Of a DNA stretch of 64,000 nt, positions 1 through 12,161 are shown one piece after another. Under the pieces are notes generated by a model, which worked only from the letters and a program-made list of their open reading frames with translations, ran no database searches and was not told the origin of the DNA. Source of the DNA: Serinus canaria. Taxonomy: Eukaryota; Chordata; Aves; Passeriformes; Fringillidae. The stretch spans positions 50,901,180 to 50,965,179 of the forward strand of contig NC_066314.1 in assembly GCF_022539315.1 (NCBI RefSeq), given 5' to 3'. Made by a program: the position numbers and the translations under genes. How positions within the stretch are numbered: position 1 is the first letter of the stretch; the number at the start of each line of letters is the position of its first letter.

Positions 1-316
1 TGAAAGGCAGCAGGCTCTTTCATTCTTTCTCCACTCCCAGTCGTTGAATTGCACCTTGTGACTGCCCTGTCCAGTTTTGTGGTACCTTTCTAACAAGCAG
101 GCTGTAGAACAAGAGTCACTGTTCAGCAGTGTTCGTAGTGGGTTACCAACTGTGCCAGAACTCTTAATTTTAGTATTTTTATAGTAAACAGTATGTTATC
201 ATGTTTTGTTTTGGTAAAAAAAAAAAAAAAACCAAAAAAAAAACCAATCCAAACAAAAGCCAACAGACCAAGCAATCCTCTGGACTCTGAACTCTTGCAG
301 ATCCTCAGGTATCACC
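1..316. other. Unassigned sequence with A-rich tract
   Basis: No gene is visible. An A-rich run interrupted by CC (about 216-245) is the only low-complexity feature. The segment may be a flank of, or a degraded extension of, the LTR-like sequence that follows. Confidence 0.4.
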
Positions 317-1109
317 TGTTAGCTGCTGCAGGCTGAGCTCTGGTGTCTTCTGAGCTGTTGTTGATTTGGGGCAGAGCTGACTCAGCAGTTGCTGCCCTGC
401 CACCAGTCAAGGAATTGCTGCAGCACAGGGCATCTTTCTCCTCGGTGCTTTGAAGACTCAGCAAGGACCGTGGAGGTGCCTGCCTTACCTGGAGTGGGTT
501 TGAGCTCTGTGTTCCTTCCCAGGGAGAGGCAGGGGCTTCCACATTCAAGGTCTGCTTCAAGCTTCCTGGCTTGCTGCACATGCAGGCTGTTCCTGAAGGA
601 CTGACCCCATGGAAGGGACCTGCACTGGAGTTTAAGAACTGCAGTCCATGGGAAGGACCCATGTTGGTGGAGTTCATGGAGGGCTGTCTCCAGTGGGAAG
701 GAGTGCGTGCTGGAGCAGGGAAAGAGTGTGAGAACTCTTCCCCCTGAGGAGGAAGGAATGACAGGGACTGTGTGTGGTGAACTGACAACAGATGCCATGC
801 CCTAACTCCCTGTGCAGCTGAGGAGGGGTAGAGAAAATGGGCAGCGAAGTTGAGACCAGGAAGAAGTTGGGATGAGGGGAAAGTGTTTTAAGAGTTGGTT
901 TTCTTTCTCATTACCCTACTCTGATTTTGACTAGTAATAAATCAATTTTCCTAAGTTAGTCTGCTTTGCCTGTGATGGTTACTGGTGAGTGATCTCTCCC
1001 TGTCTTTATCTCAAACCACAAGCCTTCTGCTCTATTTTCTCTCACCTGCCCAGAATGATAGAACAGCCTTGGTGGCCACCTCAAGTCCAGCCAGGGTCAA
1101 GGGGCCACA
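317..1109 (-). repeat. Degraded ERVL-type LTR (probable minus orientation)
   Basis: Read on the minus strand, the sequence starting at 1109 opens with TGTGG and a 'TTGACCCTGGCTGG'-like block. It continues with repeated 'GGGTCC.TTCCCA.GG.CTGCAGT' modules between about 600 and 720. These resemble an avian ERVL-type LTR known from bird genomes; that is recalled family knowledge, not a search result. The left end is set at TGTTAGC (317) only because an inward TG would close the element. TCACC occurs just left of it (312-316) and again at 1113-1117, but the second copy is offset by 3 bases from the expected end, so the target duplication is not secure. Open frames here (for example 312-788 minus) lie inside the LTR and are not considered genes. 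Confidence 0.6.
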
Positions 1110-2679
1110 GCTTCACCGACAGCCAGGACTAGTTCTTTCTCTTTGTGTGGATAATCAAATCTTCAGGCTGTGATAGGGAATCTCTCAAGCATCAGTCAGA
1201 AAATAGGTTCAAAATTTTAACCACAGTAGTTTGAACACATTAACTGTTTTCTGTTTCAGATTCATTTGTTACACATAAGATGTCATCTTCAGGCTTTTGT
1301 TAATTCATTACCTTCAAATTTAGAAGGTGTCTAGGTGCAGATAAGTTGCTGCTGCAGACATATCATTATTTCTCAGGGTATTTTGCCTTTGGGACATTGC
1401 ATTTCAGAACTCTAATGTTTTACTAAGCCAAAAGGCTTATGCTAAGGTATGAAAATACTGTCATCAGTGTGCAAATTCTTCAGGTAAACATAATCCACAG
1501 CAGCAATCTCCTAATTCTGATATAATTAAAAATAGGCAGACAGGAAGATAGTCAGAGAGAAAAATATTCTGGCTAACATATTTTTTGATGATATGTGCTG
1601 AGGGAAATATCAGAATAAACAGATATAAGCATAGTTAGGAGCTTAGATCATATACTGTTTTTTTCTGTTTATAACACAAAACTAAGGGCTCTTTCTGCCA
1701 AGCTTGTCTGATTGCTTGTGACAAGATTTGGAGGGATGCCTTTAGAACAAATGGAGGTTTTTCTCTTCAGTGATTCCAGCCTGGGTGCCTCAACTGGGCA
1801 TCTGTGAATCATGACACAAAGCTCCCTTGATCACAGAGCAGCTTCTGAAGGAGGGCAAGATGAACAGTTTGGTTGCAGGGGCAGGGGAGATACCTCCACT
1901 TTACAGAAATAGAAAAGCTGTGCTGTACATCACCAGTGTGATATGTGCCATACAGCCCCTCAGGGGCTGGGGTTGTTTGTGTCAGTGTGATGACCAGTCA
2001 CTCAGGGCACATCCCCACAGAGGGGACACAGTGGGATGGGAGCCTGCTGCACGGTGTGGGGGTGATCTGCTTCTGGGCTTAGCCAGGTGAGCCCAGCTCA
2101 GAGCTGGAGGTAGGCCCTTATCCTAGGAGTCACACACACAGAGCAAGCTCCTTCTCTGTACAGATGGCAAGCTGATGCACTGGTGGCAGTGGCACAAAAC
2201 CCCCAAACAAGGGTGTACAAAAGGATTATGGTCAAGCAGGGCCGTGAACACAGATCGTCTAAGTGCCACATAGGGGCTGCTGGAGGGGTGGGAGCAGGGA
2301 GATGAGAGTCAGGAGAGAGGACTGCAGAAGGTGCGTATCTTCAAGTGACTCCAGGAGACACAGCAAAGTCAGCAGTTGGAAAGAGAAACACAGACCAAAG
2401 CTATTCTGTACTTAATCATTTTAGATGCCGTCTTTACTGTGAGCCAGCACCAGGGCATGTGAGCCTTACATGTATATATGTCACACATTATCTATCTGGT
2501 ACTTATATAGGCTCCTACCCTCCAGCCTCATGGACATTTTACAACCACAATCAATTCCCCCAGGTCATCAGACACAGTTGTCTAGAATAATGCGACAATA
2601 GAGGGGACAGGAAAAGAAAGAGAAATAAAGAAAAAAAAGAAAGAAAATTAGAAAGACCTTTGATCAAAGTATTTATAAT

Positions 2680-2757
2680 AGGATCTATTACTATTATAAA
2701 ATATTTATAAAATATTTAATAAAATATAAAATAATATTAAAATATTATTATATTTTT
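2680..2757. repeat. AT-rich low-complexity tract
   Basis: An almost pure A/T run built of ATTATAAAATATTTA-like words. It has no other visible role. Confidence 0.7.
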
Positions 2758-3190
2758 CTAATGCCTTTTACCAGAATGGTGGGCCTTTCTTAGCCAAGAG
2801 ATGCTAGGGACAAAACAGGTGCAAAGCTGATTCACTTTACAATGTGGATTCTTGCCTAATAGAGGCTGAACTCCAGCCATCAAATGCATTTCAGTTGGAG
2901 TCTCAGGTTTGTCTCTGAACTATCAGACAACTCTGTCATTCAGCCAGCCATGCCCATCTTGCAGGTGAAACCTTTTAGTCTGTGAGTCAAAGAGGGCTGC
3001 GCCAGAACCCATTCCCTTCCCGTGGCTAATTCAGTGCTCCCATAGAAACCAGATTTTGGTGGGAAATACAAACACCACAAGGTCTTTGCAGAATGGCTTT
3101 GGAAGGGGAGCACACCCACGGTGACCTCCCTAACCACCTCCTTCTAGGGAGCATTCCCAAGCTTTACTCTAGCAAGATGAGAAGCAAGAC

Positions 3191-3232
3191 TGAGCATCAC
3201 TAGCTGAGTATCACCAGCTGAGCATCACCAGC
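3191..3232 (+). repeat. 14-bp tandem repeat, three copies
   Basis: Three adjacent copies of TGAGCATCACYAGC-type units (TGAGCATCACTAGC, TGAGTATCACCAGC, TGAGCATCACCAGC), differing by one or two bases. A small local duplication. Confidence 0.8.
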
Positions 3233-4424
3233 TTTCTTGGGGTCTACAGGAGATCATTGCTGAGATGGATTCTTGGAAACTAAGTCAGATTATCCAGCCT
3301 GAGTTATAGTAGGGGGAAAATTTTCATTCATACCAGTACTCCTGAGCACGGTAGCAGGAGGGAGACTATTGTCTTAGTCCTTTTCTAACAGGCAAGAAAG
3401 TAACTGTCAGCTATACCAACATCACAAATGAAGCAGCAGAGACCAAGATGTAGGAAAACAGCAGCTGGGTTTCTTGGGGGCTGAGAGGGAGGCGGAATTT
3501 TTTCAGCAAGGTTTAAATGACCCCACAGAGCAAAGGGTAAGACCCTCAGGCAACAAGCTTTTGGTTTGCAGCAGAAATATGAGCAAAATAAATTCTCATA
3601 ATCTGACCTTACCTTCCTATCTACGTTATCTTTCCCAGCTGAATGATGCCTTCTTATTCAGTGAGGGCATGAGAAGAGAGGGCAGAAGCAGCCAGGGCTG
3701 CAAACTGCACCAAACTTGGATCTTCCAGGCTAAGAAGTTGCTTCTCCTTATGGATAGAAAAGAGTATTCACGTTTTACAAATAACAGTTTTAAGTAGTTT
3801 TTCTTAAGTCACAGAGCAAACTCTGAAGCTGGAATAAGCAGTAGCTTCCACTTGGCTGTAACTGAACACTTGAGCCATTATTTTTAATATTGCTATTAAA
3901 GGAAAAACCTAGATACCCTGGCCTTGACAGGAGATAAATGTTATGTTACATTGTCTGGTAAGTTTATAACAAGAGCTGTAATCATTTAAAGGCTAAGTGG
4001 ATGAGAAAGAGAAAAGGAAAAGGATAAATTCTTATTAGGAGCTAGCAAAAGACCATCCTGCCTAAAACCAGTGTTTGCATAACTGAAATTTTGTCATGAG
4101 AAATTTCAGGTTTGACGACAAATTCCAGTTTTCCACTGAGAAAATGCAAATGACAGTGCTAGTGCTGCCTGCCTGGCAGGCATTTGTCAGCTTAGTTTTC
4201 TGTCTTCAGGGACGAGGTGGAATCAACAAAAGCCATTTTGACAGGCAAAAAGTCAGCAAGCCAAGTAATAGAATAATAAATTCTGCTTTAAATTGTCTAA
4301 AGAGTGTATGTGTTTGTGATTTCTACCTAGAATTTCACTTCTATGGAAAGCATTTGTATTTAATTCCTTCCTCCCAAGTACCTGGGGAGCACAACAGCAC
4401 TGAGCTTTGTGAATGGTGCAACAA

Positions 4425-4476
4425 CTGAAGAACTGAGGCACAGAAGAGATGGAAAGCTATAATTTCCCAAGTGACA
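4425..4476 (+). repeat. MIR-like SINE core fragment
   Basis: The stretch reads 'GAAGAACTGAGGCACAGAAG' followed by 'CCCAAGTGACAC'. This resembles the MIR core motif of an 'ACTGAGGCACAGAGAG' block followed by 'CCCAAGGTCACA'. The copy is short and diverged, so the assignment is tentative. Confidence 0.4.
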
Positions 4477-4817
4477 CTGTTTGCTGTGCCTGACACACAC
4501 TTTCAGAAGGGTTTTGGAGCTTTTATCGGAACACCAAAATAGCCAGCCACATTTTAAAATGCAAAATCAGAAAATAGTAAAACAATTTGTATCAGAAGGT
4601 TTGCTTCTGGAATGCCAACTACCAAATTGGATGAGGTTGCTCAGGATCTTACTACCTGAGCACTGAAAATCTCTCAGATTGCACAAATCCTTTGGGCCAG
4701 TCTTGTGTTGTTTTCACCACAGCTATGGTAAAAATCTTTCCTCATATTAAATTGAAATTTCCATTGTTGCAAATGATGACCTTGCTTCTTGTCCTTTTAC
4801 CATGCACACTCTTTAGT

Positions 4818-5190
4818 ATCATACAACCATAAATCATTGAGACTGGAAAAATCCTGCAAGATCAGCAAATCAAACTGTTAACCCAGTACTGCCAAGTCCA
4901 CCACTAAAAATGTCTTCTTAAGGGCCAAATCTACATTTCTTTTAAATACCTCCAGGGGTGGTGACTCCACTACTTCCCTAGGAAGTCTTAACAATCTTTT
5001 TGCTGAAGAAATTTTTCCTACTGTCCAATCTAAATTACTGATAAAGGTATTAAACTGGACTGACCCAAATACTGAGCTCTGGAGAATACCACTAGTGACT
5101 GGCTGTCAACTGGATTCAACTCCACTCGCCTCCATTCTTTGGGCTTGGCTATCCAGCCAGTTTGGTAGCCAGTGGACAGTATCCCTGCAG
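4818..5190 (-). mobile_element. CR1 LINE fragment with internal deletion
   Basis: From 4818 the plus strand shows the reverse complement of a CR1 3' end: an 'ATCATTGAGACTGGAAAAATC' type start, then blocks resembling 'GTTAACCCAGTACTGCCAAG', 'CACCACTAAAAATGTC' and 'AATACCTCCAGGGGTGGTGA'. At about 5020-5035 it jumps to a block from further upstream in the ORF2/3' region of CR1 (a 'GATAAAGGTATTAAACTGG' word, then 'CAACTGGATTCAACTCCACTC' and 'ATCCAGCCAGTTTGGTAGCC'). Several hundred bases of the element therefore seem missing between the two blocks. No intact reading frame remains. Confidence 0.85.
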
Positions 5191-5300
5191 TTGTAGTAGT
5201 AGAGGAGAGTTGGAGTAGTAGTGGAGTAGTAGTAGTTAGATCCTCTCAGCCTTGCCTCTTCTGGCTGAAAAGTCCAGCTCCTTCAGCCTCTTCTTGTAGA
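5191..5300 (-). repeat. GTA-rich repeat plus short CR1-like piece
   Basis: Positions 5193-5237 are an imperfect (GTA)n run. It is followed at about 5245-5300 by 'CCTCTCAGCCTTGCCTCTTC' and 'CAGCTCCTTCAGCCTCTTC', similar to the antisense CR1 segment around 'TCTCCAGGCTGAACA'. Probably another scrap of the same CR1. Confidence 0.5.
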
Positions 5301-7454
5301 AATTTAATGAACCCCCACTTTTGGCTCAGAAAGATATTTTAGTGCAGGACACTGCCTAGCCAAACATGTTTTATAATGATTGCTCCTGTCTGGTGAGCCT
5401 TAACCTGATTTAAAGGTGTGTTATATAGCAGGGAGTGAAAAAGTAGCATCACTTATCAAATCTATCATTCCCTGTCAGGTTAGCAGAGACTAATCACTAT
5501 GACTTTTATGTTGGCTGCTCCTTCGTTTAAAGTGTGCTCTTTGCACTGTGGTGTAACTGTATGAACTGTTAACCTCTTCATGGTGTGTATTTTTGGCCAA
5601 ATCTGTACAAAACCATCAGAGTGGTGTTCTGGGGTTGAGCACATCAGCCTTTTCTCAGTAGCCAGCCATTGGTTCACTAGGGACACCAGCAGTGACATAC
5701 AGGGATGTGGAGCTAAAAGATGAAAAAAACAGGACTTTCAGGGCTCTTGCAGGTGGTTGTGAAGCTGATCAGAGCAAATAAATGTTTCAATTTTAGGGTA
5801 AAGGTTTGCAGTGTGAGAGTGATGACTAGCACAGGGGCAGTGAAGGGGAATGTCCTGAAAAAAAGGTGGTCGGGGCAATATCTGTAACACATGCTCTCAT
5901 ATTTGCTCTTTCCCCTTTTCTTCTACCTCTCTGCCTCCCCAAAGACAAATCTAACCTGGTGTTTGCAGAGGAGCACTGCCCATATAGATCCCTGAAAGGA
6001 CAAGCCAAACTGGCCCATCTCTGGAGTATTCTAAATACTCTCATATGGCTTTTTTCTAGGCTGAATGAGAGAGTAATTATTAATCTATTATTAATCTTGC
6101 TGCCATTCCAAGATTGCTCCCTGCGGTATATTTTACAGTGCTTTGTCCAGGATGGTTTTAAAACATCCAAGTGATGTGACTTCCACCAGTTTACTTGGGG
6201 GAGCTGTTTTACAGGCTAACAGACATCACCATTAGCACTATTTCTTGTCACATGCATCAGCAGCTCTCCCATAAATAATTGCTAACACTACAGTTATTCT
6301 ACAGGCCTAGGGAAGGTGAAGAAATATTCAGGTAAATATTTCAGGAAGGGAGTCAATATTCAGGTAAATAAAGGAACAAAAAGACAATGGAAATATCTAG
6401 CTTCTCTGGGAAAATATGGTGTTTAGCTGGGTTATGGACACTTGACTAAGTGACAGAGAGGTAACCAGTAACCTTTGCACTCATGCCTGAATAAATGCAA
6501 GGTGATCTGAGAGAGCTCAGGCACAGAGGGAAACTGGGATCCTCAGGCTGCAGAGTTCAGCTGTGCTGGGACCTAGCAGAGTTGGCTACAGTGCCTCCGT
6601 TCCCTGTAAGGCCACCCCTAAATAAATTACCTCATCTGTCATGGGGTAAAAGTATAACCAGGAGAGTTATACTTTTATAACTGCAGAGAAGCTTAGAGAG
6701 TTTGCTGTTACTACTATTGCATCTAAAGAAATGGACATATGACCCAACGAGTAATGTTTTAATATATCCTAGATTCTTTTATTGAAAAGCTATTCTCTGC
6801 TCTTCAAGTTCTTCTCCTGCAGAGATCAACATCTGACACAATGATGCCTTGCAATCCTGTATATCTGTTCTATATAAATGAAAAAAAAGCCCCTCCCACT
6901 TGGCCCTTCCAGGCAAATCAACATCTTTAGTGCAGCAGTTTACTGTACATGACTACCAATCCAGCGCTGACTAATAGCTGTGAGCCAGCAGACACTTTTC
7001 AAACGTCCTTGCTGCAATATTTCAGTCAAGGTCTCTCTTTGACAAGCAATTCAATAGTTTTGCTGTAATATACTGGGCAATGCCACCTCCACTTCCTTTG
7101 TTCTTTATTACACGCTAATTTGTGTCAACTCTTAATAAAGGAATCTCCTGAACACATCTCACAGATGGCCTTTCTCTTAGAATACAGCACCCTGCTGAAG
7201 CAGTGAGCGGGCTGGCAGTGCATGCAGCCCCAGTGATATTCTCACTGAATAACACATGCCATGGCAGCTTCAAAGACAAGAGGATGCCTCTCTCCCAAAA
7301 ACTATCAGCTAGCCATTTAGGGTCTCTAAATGGCCTTAGGAAGAGGCCATCTGACTTCAGGAGAGTGTTCTCTCTTTTGATCCATGTGGAATGGCTGCTG
7401 AACTCTTCTCTTCTACTGGGACCAGTATAGTCTAAGCACTTCTAGAGAAATGTC
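5301..7454. other. Non-coding sequence, no gene seen
   Basis: No gene recognised. It includes a perfect 12-bp inverted repeat at 6647-6677 and an AT-rich block at about 6880-7160 that could be a conserved non-coding element, though this cannot be tested here. Confidence 0.5.
6647..6677. repeat. Perfect 12-bp inverted repeat with 7-base loop
   Basis: TAAAAGTATAAC at 6647-6658 is matched by its reverse complement GTTATACTTTTA at 6666-6677. It could form a small hairpin; no function is implied. Confidence 0.85.
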
Positions 7455-7830
7455 TCTCCAGAGATCTTCCACATCTTACTCGAAAGGAAGTTTTTCTTAA
7501 CATTCAAACTTCACAACTTTTTCTTCCCTGAAGTTCATCCTATTATGCAATGCCCCATTGTACTTAGCCTGCACAAAGTATCTTCCTCTTGGGATTTTCC
7601 TTGAATTTATTTTAAAATGATTAACATATCTCCTCTTAGTTGTTGCTTTGCCAAGACGTGCGTCGTTTGCTCTTTTAATCTTTCCATATCAATCAAGCTT
7701 TTCCACTACCTAATAATAATTGTGCTCTTCTCTGAAGGCCCTCCAGCTTTTCCGTATCTTTCCAGTGATGTGGTGCTCAGAACAGTACAGGAGATGCCAG
7801 CTGCATTTGCAGCCATGTAGAGAAGAATCT
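7455..7830 (-). mobile_element. Old CR1/L3-like LINE fragment
   Basis: The plus strand shows the antisense of an old CR1/L3 3' region: 'TTGCTCTTTTAATCTTTCC', then 'GTGCTCTTCTCTGAAGGCCC', 'TCCAGCTTTTCCGTATC' and 'GTGGTGCTCAGAACAGTACAG'. The order matches the familiar 'CTCTTCTCTGGACTCTCTCC' / 'GTGGTGCCCAGAACTGAACA' run of CR1-class elements. It is heavily diverged and has no coding capacity. Confidence 0.65.
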
Positions 7831-7834
7831 TTGT

Positions 7835-8262
7835 TCATCTGCTCTGCTGCAGTGTCTTGAGCAAGATTGCCCACAGTGCCCCCATGGCTAGAGAGCTGCT
7901 CAGCAGAAAGGGTGTGCTGGCCAGCAGTGGCTGAATGAGCCAGGTGTGCCCAGGTGGCCAAGAAGACCAATGGAATCCTGGCCTGGATCAACCACAGTGT
8001 GGCTAGCAGGAGCAGGGCAGTGATTATTCCCTGTACTCAGCACTGGTGAGGCTGCACCTTGGATCAGTTCTGGGCCTCTCACAGCAAGGAGGTGCTGAGG
8101 GGTGTCCAGAAAAGGGCAATAAAGCTACAGAAGGACCTGGAGTACTTGGATGTGGCACTTGAGGGTTTGGTTTGCAGGTGATTATCGTTGTGCTGGGTTT
8201 GTGGTTGAACTAGATGATACTGAAGGTCTCTTCCAATCTTGATGATTCTGTTATTCTACCAC
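7835..8262 (+). mobile_element. CR1 LINE 3' fragment
   Basis: Sense-orientation CR1: 'GGCCAAGAAGACCAATGGAATCCTGG', then 'CTCAGCACTGGTGAGGCTGCA', 'GTTCTGGGCCTCTCACA', 'GTCCAGAAAAGGGCAATAAAG', ending in 'GAACTAGATGATACTGAAGG' and the terminal 'GATGATTCTGTTATTCTA'. It is internally shortened relative to a full CR1 3' end. It lies back to back with the opposite-strand fragment to its left. Confidence 0.85.
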
Positions 8263-9389
8263 CTTTCAATGCAAAACTTCCAAGAGCCAAGGAAGAGGAG
8301 GTTTTAGTGCTGAAGAGCTGTCAAACAGATGGAAAATTCCTCTGGATGTGTTGTACTGTGATTCCCCCTAAAAAACAGTGCTATACCCCTCAAGGAGAAC
8401 ATGCTGCCTATTTCTGGGAAGGTACTGATGACATAATGCTGACTATGGATTAGTTTCTTTTCTGCTTTGGTCAACTTTTGGTGGTAGCACCACTGGAATC
8501 CTGAACAGCCAATGATGCAAAGTCTCTGTGCAGGAAACGAAACCCATTTTGACTTTTTTAAAACAGTACACCACATTGAGAAATATTTTCTGATTTACAT
8601 TTATGACTTAAACTAGTAAGAAATAAATCTGAAAGTCATACCTAAGTGTAAGTATTCAATTACTAAGGCAAAGTCCTGTAAAACCCAAGCATGTGCTAAG
8701 TTTAGCATCAAAATCTGTTTGAAATTATACTAAGAACAATCAAAAGGAAAATGCAGAAATGCCTTGTTATGCTTCTACCACTATTTTACAAGAAGTTTTC
8801 TTTTAGGGCTCTTGAGCGACAGGTGTATTTGGCTTCTGGAAACATTGCAATCTGTCAAGTAATTGGCCTGTCCAAGAAGCTAATTCTTAGTGAGTAATTG
8901 CAGATCATATCAGGAAAAGAGAATCAAAAATAGGCAAAAGACAAAGACAAAGAAATGAGAGAAAAATAAAGGAAAACTATAATAAGAGCCTTCAGGATTG
9001 CTAAGGTTTGAACACACATATAGGAGAGAGAAGAAAAAAACGCAAGAACAAGACAGTTGCCATGATGTTGGTGATAAAATACGTTGACTAATGACTGATC
9101 AATCAGTACTGTAGTTACTCAATAAACCGATTATTTTGGGTCAGTTTGGGCTTTTTTTCAGGTTGTATTTTTTTTTTTTTTTTCAAATCTTTAACATACA
9201 GTTAGAACTCATCACCTGTGATTTGTAATTAAGTCTGGATGCATTTCCAGGGGACATGTTCTCACATATTTTAGAATACTTGGCTTCTTAAAAGAATCAG
9301 TTTTTTGTCAATGTTTTTTCCATAAATATCCTAAGTAAGACCTAGCACTTGCATTACTTCCTTCAGGAGAAAAAAAATTTCTCTGTCCT
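8263..9389. other. Non-coding sequence, no gene seen
   Basis: Nothing recognisable beyond a poly-T run at about 9168-9183. Confidence 0.5.
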
Positions 9390-10060
9390 TGCACCTCTCT
9401 TTTTTCCTGAATGTTTTTGATTTTACTTTTTATTAATCCCTACAAGGATTTAAAACTCCCCCTCAGTTCAGCATTGAATGTGAATATCATTAATGTGCTG
9501 TTTGTTTTTCTTCCAGACCAATTAATGAGGGTGATAAATGAGGTAGGACATTACACCAATCCCTGTGGCACCCCAGTAGCCACCTCCCCCAAATCCAAAC
9601 ACTGCCATTTATCATTACAATTTGCTAATGTTCTTTCTGCCAATTTGTAGACCCCATGGCAGTGCTCCTACTGAAGCTAATCTCAATTAATTATTCAAGT
9701 ACATTCATGGGAGATGCAATATCAAATACTTTATGGAAAACCAAAATGTGGTGTAACAACTGAATTTCCAGTAGGCACAACTGCTTTAATTATTTTAAAC
9801 CCTTTTATATCTGTGAAGATCTCTTATATTTGTGAAGATTTATTCTTTTATTATTTGTACTTTACTGGCGCCTAGAGGATCCAGCTGGGCTGAGGACTCA
9901 TTGTCATGTTACTGAAATTACATTACTAAAATTTTATCTCCAGCTGTTTAGTGATTCTCTTTCCTCCTCCTGTCTCTCATATTTGCTTCATTTTCACCCC
10001 AAGGATAGAATTTAAATTAATGGAACTGTAATTGCCAGGATCCCTGACAATTCCTTTTTT
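9390..10060 (-). mobile_element. Diverged CR1/L3-like LINE fragment
   Basis: Antisense CR1-class words appear in order: 'ACCAATCCCTGTGGCACCCC' followed by 'AGTAGCCACCTCCCCCAA', 'CTGCCAATTTGTAGACCCC', 'ATATCAAATACTTTATGGAAAACC' and, after a gap, 'GGAACTGTAATTGCCAGGATC' and 'CTTTTTTCAGGATATGAGGTAC'. These match the order of the reverse-transcriptase-proximal part of L3/CR1 read backwards. A 17-bp tandem pair (about 9808-9842) interrupts it. No frame survives. Confidence 0.6.
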
Positions 10061-11825
10061 CAGGATATGAGGTACATTTTCTATATTTTGCATATTTGCT
10101 GCCTCTACTTTTTCTCTTCCAAAAACCACTTCATTATGAGTTCTTGTTTGGATGAAAACAGGTTTCTCTTTCTCTGCCTCTACCATGCATCTGCCCTGCT
10201 GTGCATTCCCCACTGGAGTCCGTGTCATTGATAATCCTGTGCCTGGAAACTCTCAGTGAGTTGCATGGAGATGACTGATGTCACACTTGGAGGATTAAGT
10301 AGGGAATAAACAGCAGGAGCACATCATCTCTCAAGAAACTGTGACCCCATCTTGTCTGTGCTAGAAAATGCTGAAGACAGATTTTAAAAAGATGTCATGG
10401 CGCTTCTTGATACAAAAAGAAGAGAAAGCTTCTATACCCAAAACTGAAAGCAGACTGATTCAAAAGGAGCAGGGGAATGGCTATTTGAACAAGTGCCATC
10501 ATATCCTGAGTTCAAGGACAGATGAACTGTGAGAAAAGACCTCATAAGCCAACTTTGTTCTGTGAAAGACTCATAGACTCACCACTTTACCCCCAAATTT
10601 ACATTTACTTAGTTTTTATTTTCTGTACTTTTAAATAAAAGTGATTAATTTCTTCACAGTGTTCCTCATGTCACCTCTCCAGGGACAACCTGGTAGCAGT
10701 GTCTGACAGAGACCTCATCTTCCCTCTCACCCAAGAGAGTGCACCCTGAGTTGGGAAATATTTCAAGGAAACACTAGAGAATCTTCCCCTTAGATCAGAC
10801 CTTGGAGGAAGTACTTCCCCCTACTCTTGGAACCACAGGTTCTACCTGACTAAAGTGATTTTTCCCTCCTACTCACACAACAACATCTTCCCAGCATTGC
10901 TGAGAGTGTCCCATCTCGGAGTTCCTTTGTAAGGAAGCCATTTTATGGTCTCAAAGTCTCAAATCAACTGCACTCTGAATTTTTGTGAGATCCCTTATCT
11001 GTTGCAGAAAAAGGACTAGTGTTTCAATTCCCACCATGTTCTTACAGATGCTGTGGAGCCCCTTCCTTGAATTTCTAGTGCTGTGATGTCCTGTTCCTTA
11101 TGGTGCTTGTGGAAAATTGGCTAGTCAGCAGCAACTTGCCCAAAATAGGGCCATCTGAGTGTGAGCTACAGTTGAGAAAATCTCTTGAGTTTCTCCCAGC
11201 TGGAGCATGCAGTTAGAGTAAACCCATTTCTTTGGATGCTGTAAGCAGACTGTTTACCCAGAGGGGCTCAAAACTAGCTTTCTGCCTGCTTCTCTCTAAC
11301 CCTGAAAATATTCAAGAGTCAATAATCCAATTCAAAACAATGCAGTGACAATGAGGTGGAATTTTTTTAATGGTGTTTACTTGTTCTTAATGATGTGCTG
11401 AATCTCCCTGTTACAGAGAGCAGCAGATGATAAAGGGAGAAACTACACAGTAGTGCAGAGAGTAAAACAAAAAAGAGACACTCCTTTTGAGATGAAAGAG
11501 AGGATCCTGTTAGTTTCTGAAACCTCAAAAACATGGGACTTTTACTCCCACAGCTGAGGTCTTTCTGCCAACAAGGGCCTAACTGTAAAGCCAATGAAAA
11601 TTTTCCCAATTCAGAGCAGTTCAGAACCCTTTTCAACACAACCATTTTACCCCCTAAGGCAACTTTTTGGACAAACCAGAATAATTCTTTTCTTCCTGTC
11701 TCTTTTCTTCTCCTTCTTGCTAGATTTCGTATTCCCAAATGTGACATTTCCCCCACCCCTCAGTTAAAAAAAAATAACTGAAAAGGGAATGCTCTTACAC
11801 TCAATGCCTCAGCAGAGCAGGCAAA
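10061..11825. other. Non-coding sequence, no gene seen
   Basis: No gene or clear repeat recognised. The open frame at 11367-11756 minus has no recognisable domain and abuts the simple repeat. Confidence 0.5.
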
Positions 11826-12161
11826 GAAGGGAAGGGAAGGGAAGGGAAGGGAAGGGAAGGGAAGGGAAGGGAAGGGAAGGGAAGGGAAGGGAAGGGAAGG
11901 GAAGGGAAGGGAAGGGAAGGGAAGGGAAGGAAGGGAAGGGAAGGGAAGGGAGGGAAGGGAAGGGAAGGGAAGGGAAGGGAAGGGAAGGGAAGGGAAGGGA
12001 AGGGAAGGGAAGGGAAGGGACGGGAAGGGAAGGGAAGGGAAGGGAAGGGAAGGGAAGGGAAGGGAAGGGAAGGGAAGGGAAGGGAAGGGAAGGGAAGGGA
12101 AGGAAGGGAAGGGAAGGGAAGGGAAGGGAAGGGAAGGGAAGGGAAGGGAAGGGAAGGGAAA
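11826..12161 (+). repeat. (GGGAA)n pentanucleotide microsatellite
   Basis: About 336 bp of nearly uninterrupted GGGAA units, roughly 67 copies. Interruptions are single-base losses near 11930, 11951 and 12102 and one A-to-C change at 12021, which is the only pyrimidine in the tract. Because three shifts are not multiples of five, all three frames on each strand stay open and give long artefactual Pro-Ser-Leu-Phe or Gly-Arg-Glu-Lys frames; these are not genes. A polypurine run this long with G3 blocks can in principle form triplex or quadruplex structures. Confidence 0.98.

Larger units (their letters stand above)
1110..4424. other. Intergenic or intronic sequence, no gene seen
   Basis: No recognisable coding region. 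It contains a purine-rich run at about 2605-2655, an AT-only-like stretch at about 2660-2757, and a small 14-bp tandem repeat at 3191-3232. The remainder looks like unique vertebrate non-coding DNA. Confidence 0.5.

Noticed and set aside
312..798. Two overlapping minus-strand open frames of 158 and 138 codons
   Set aside because: They lie wholly within the degraded LTR-like sequence and show no domain.
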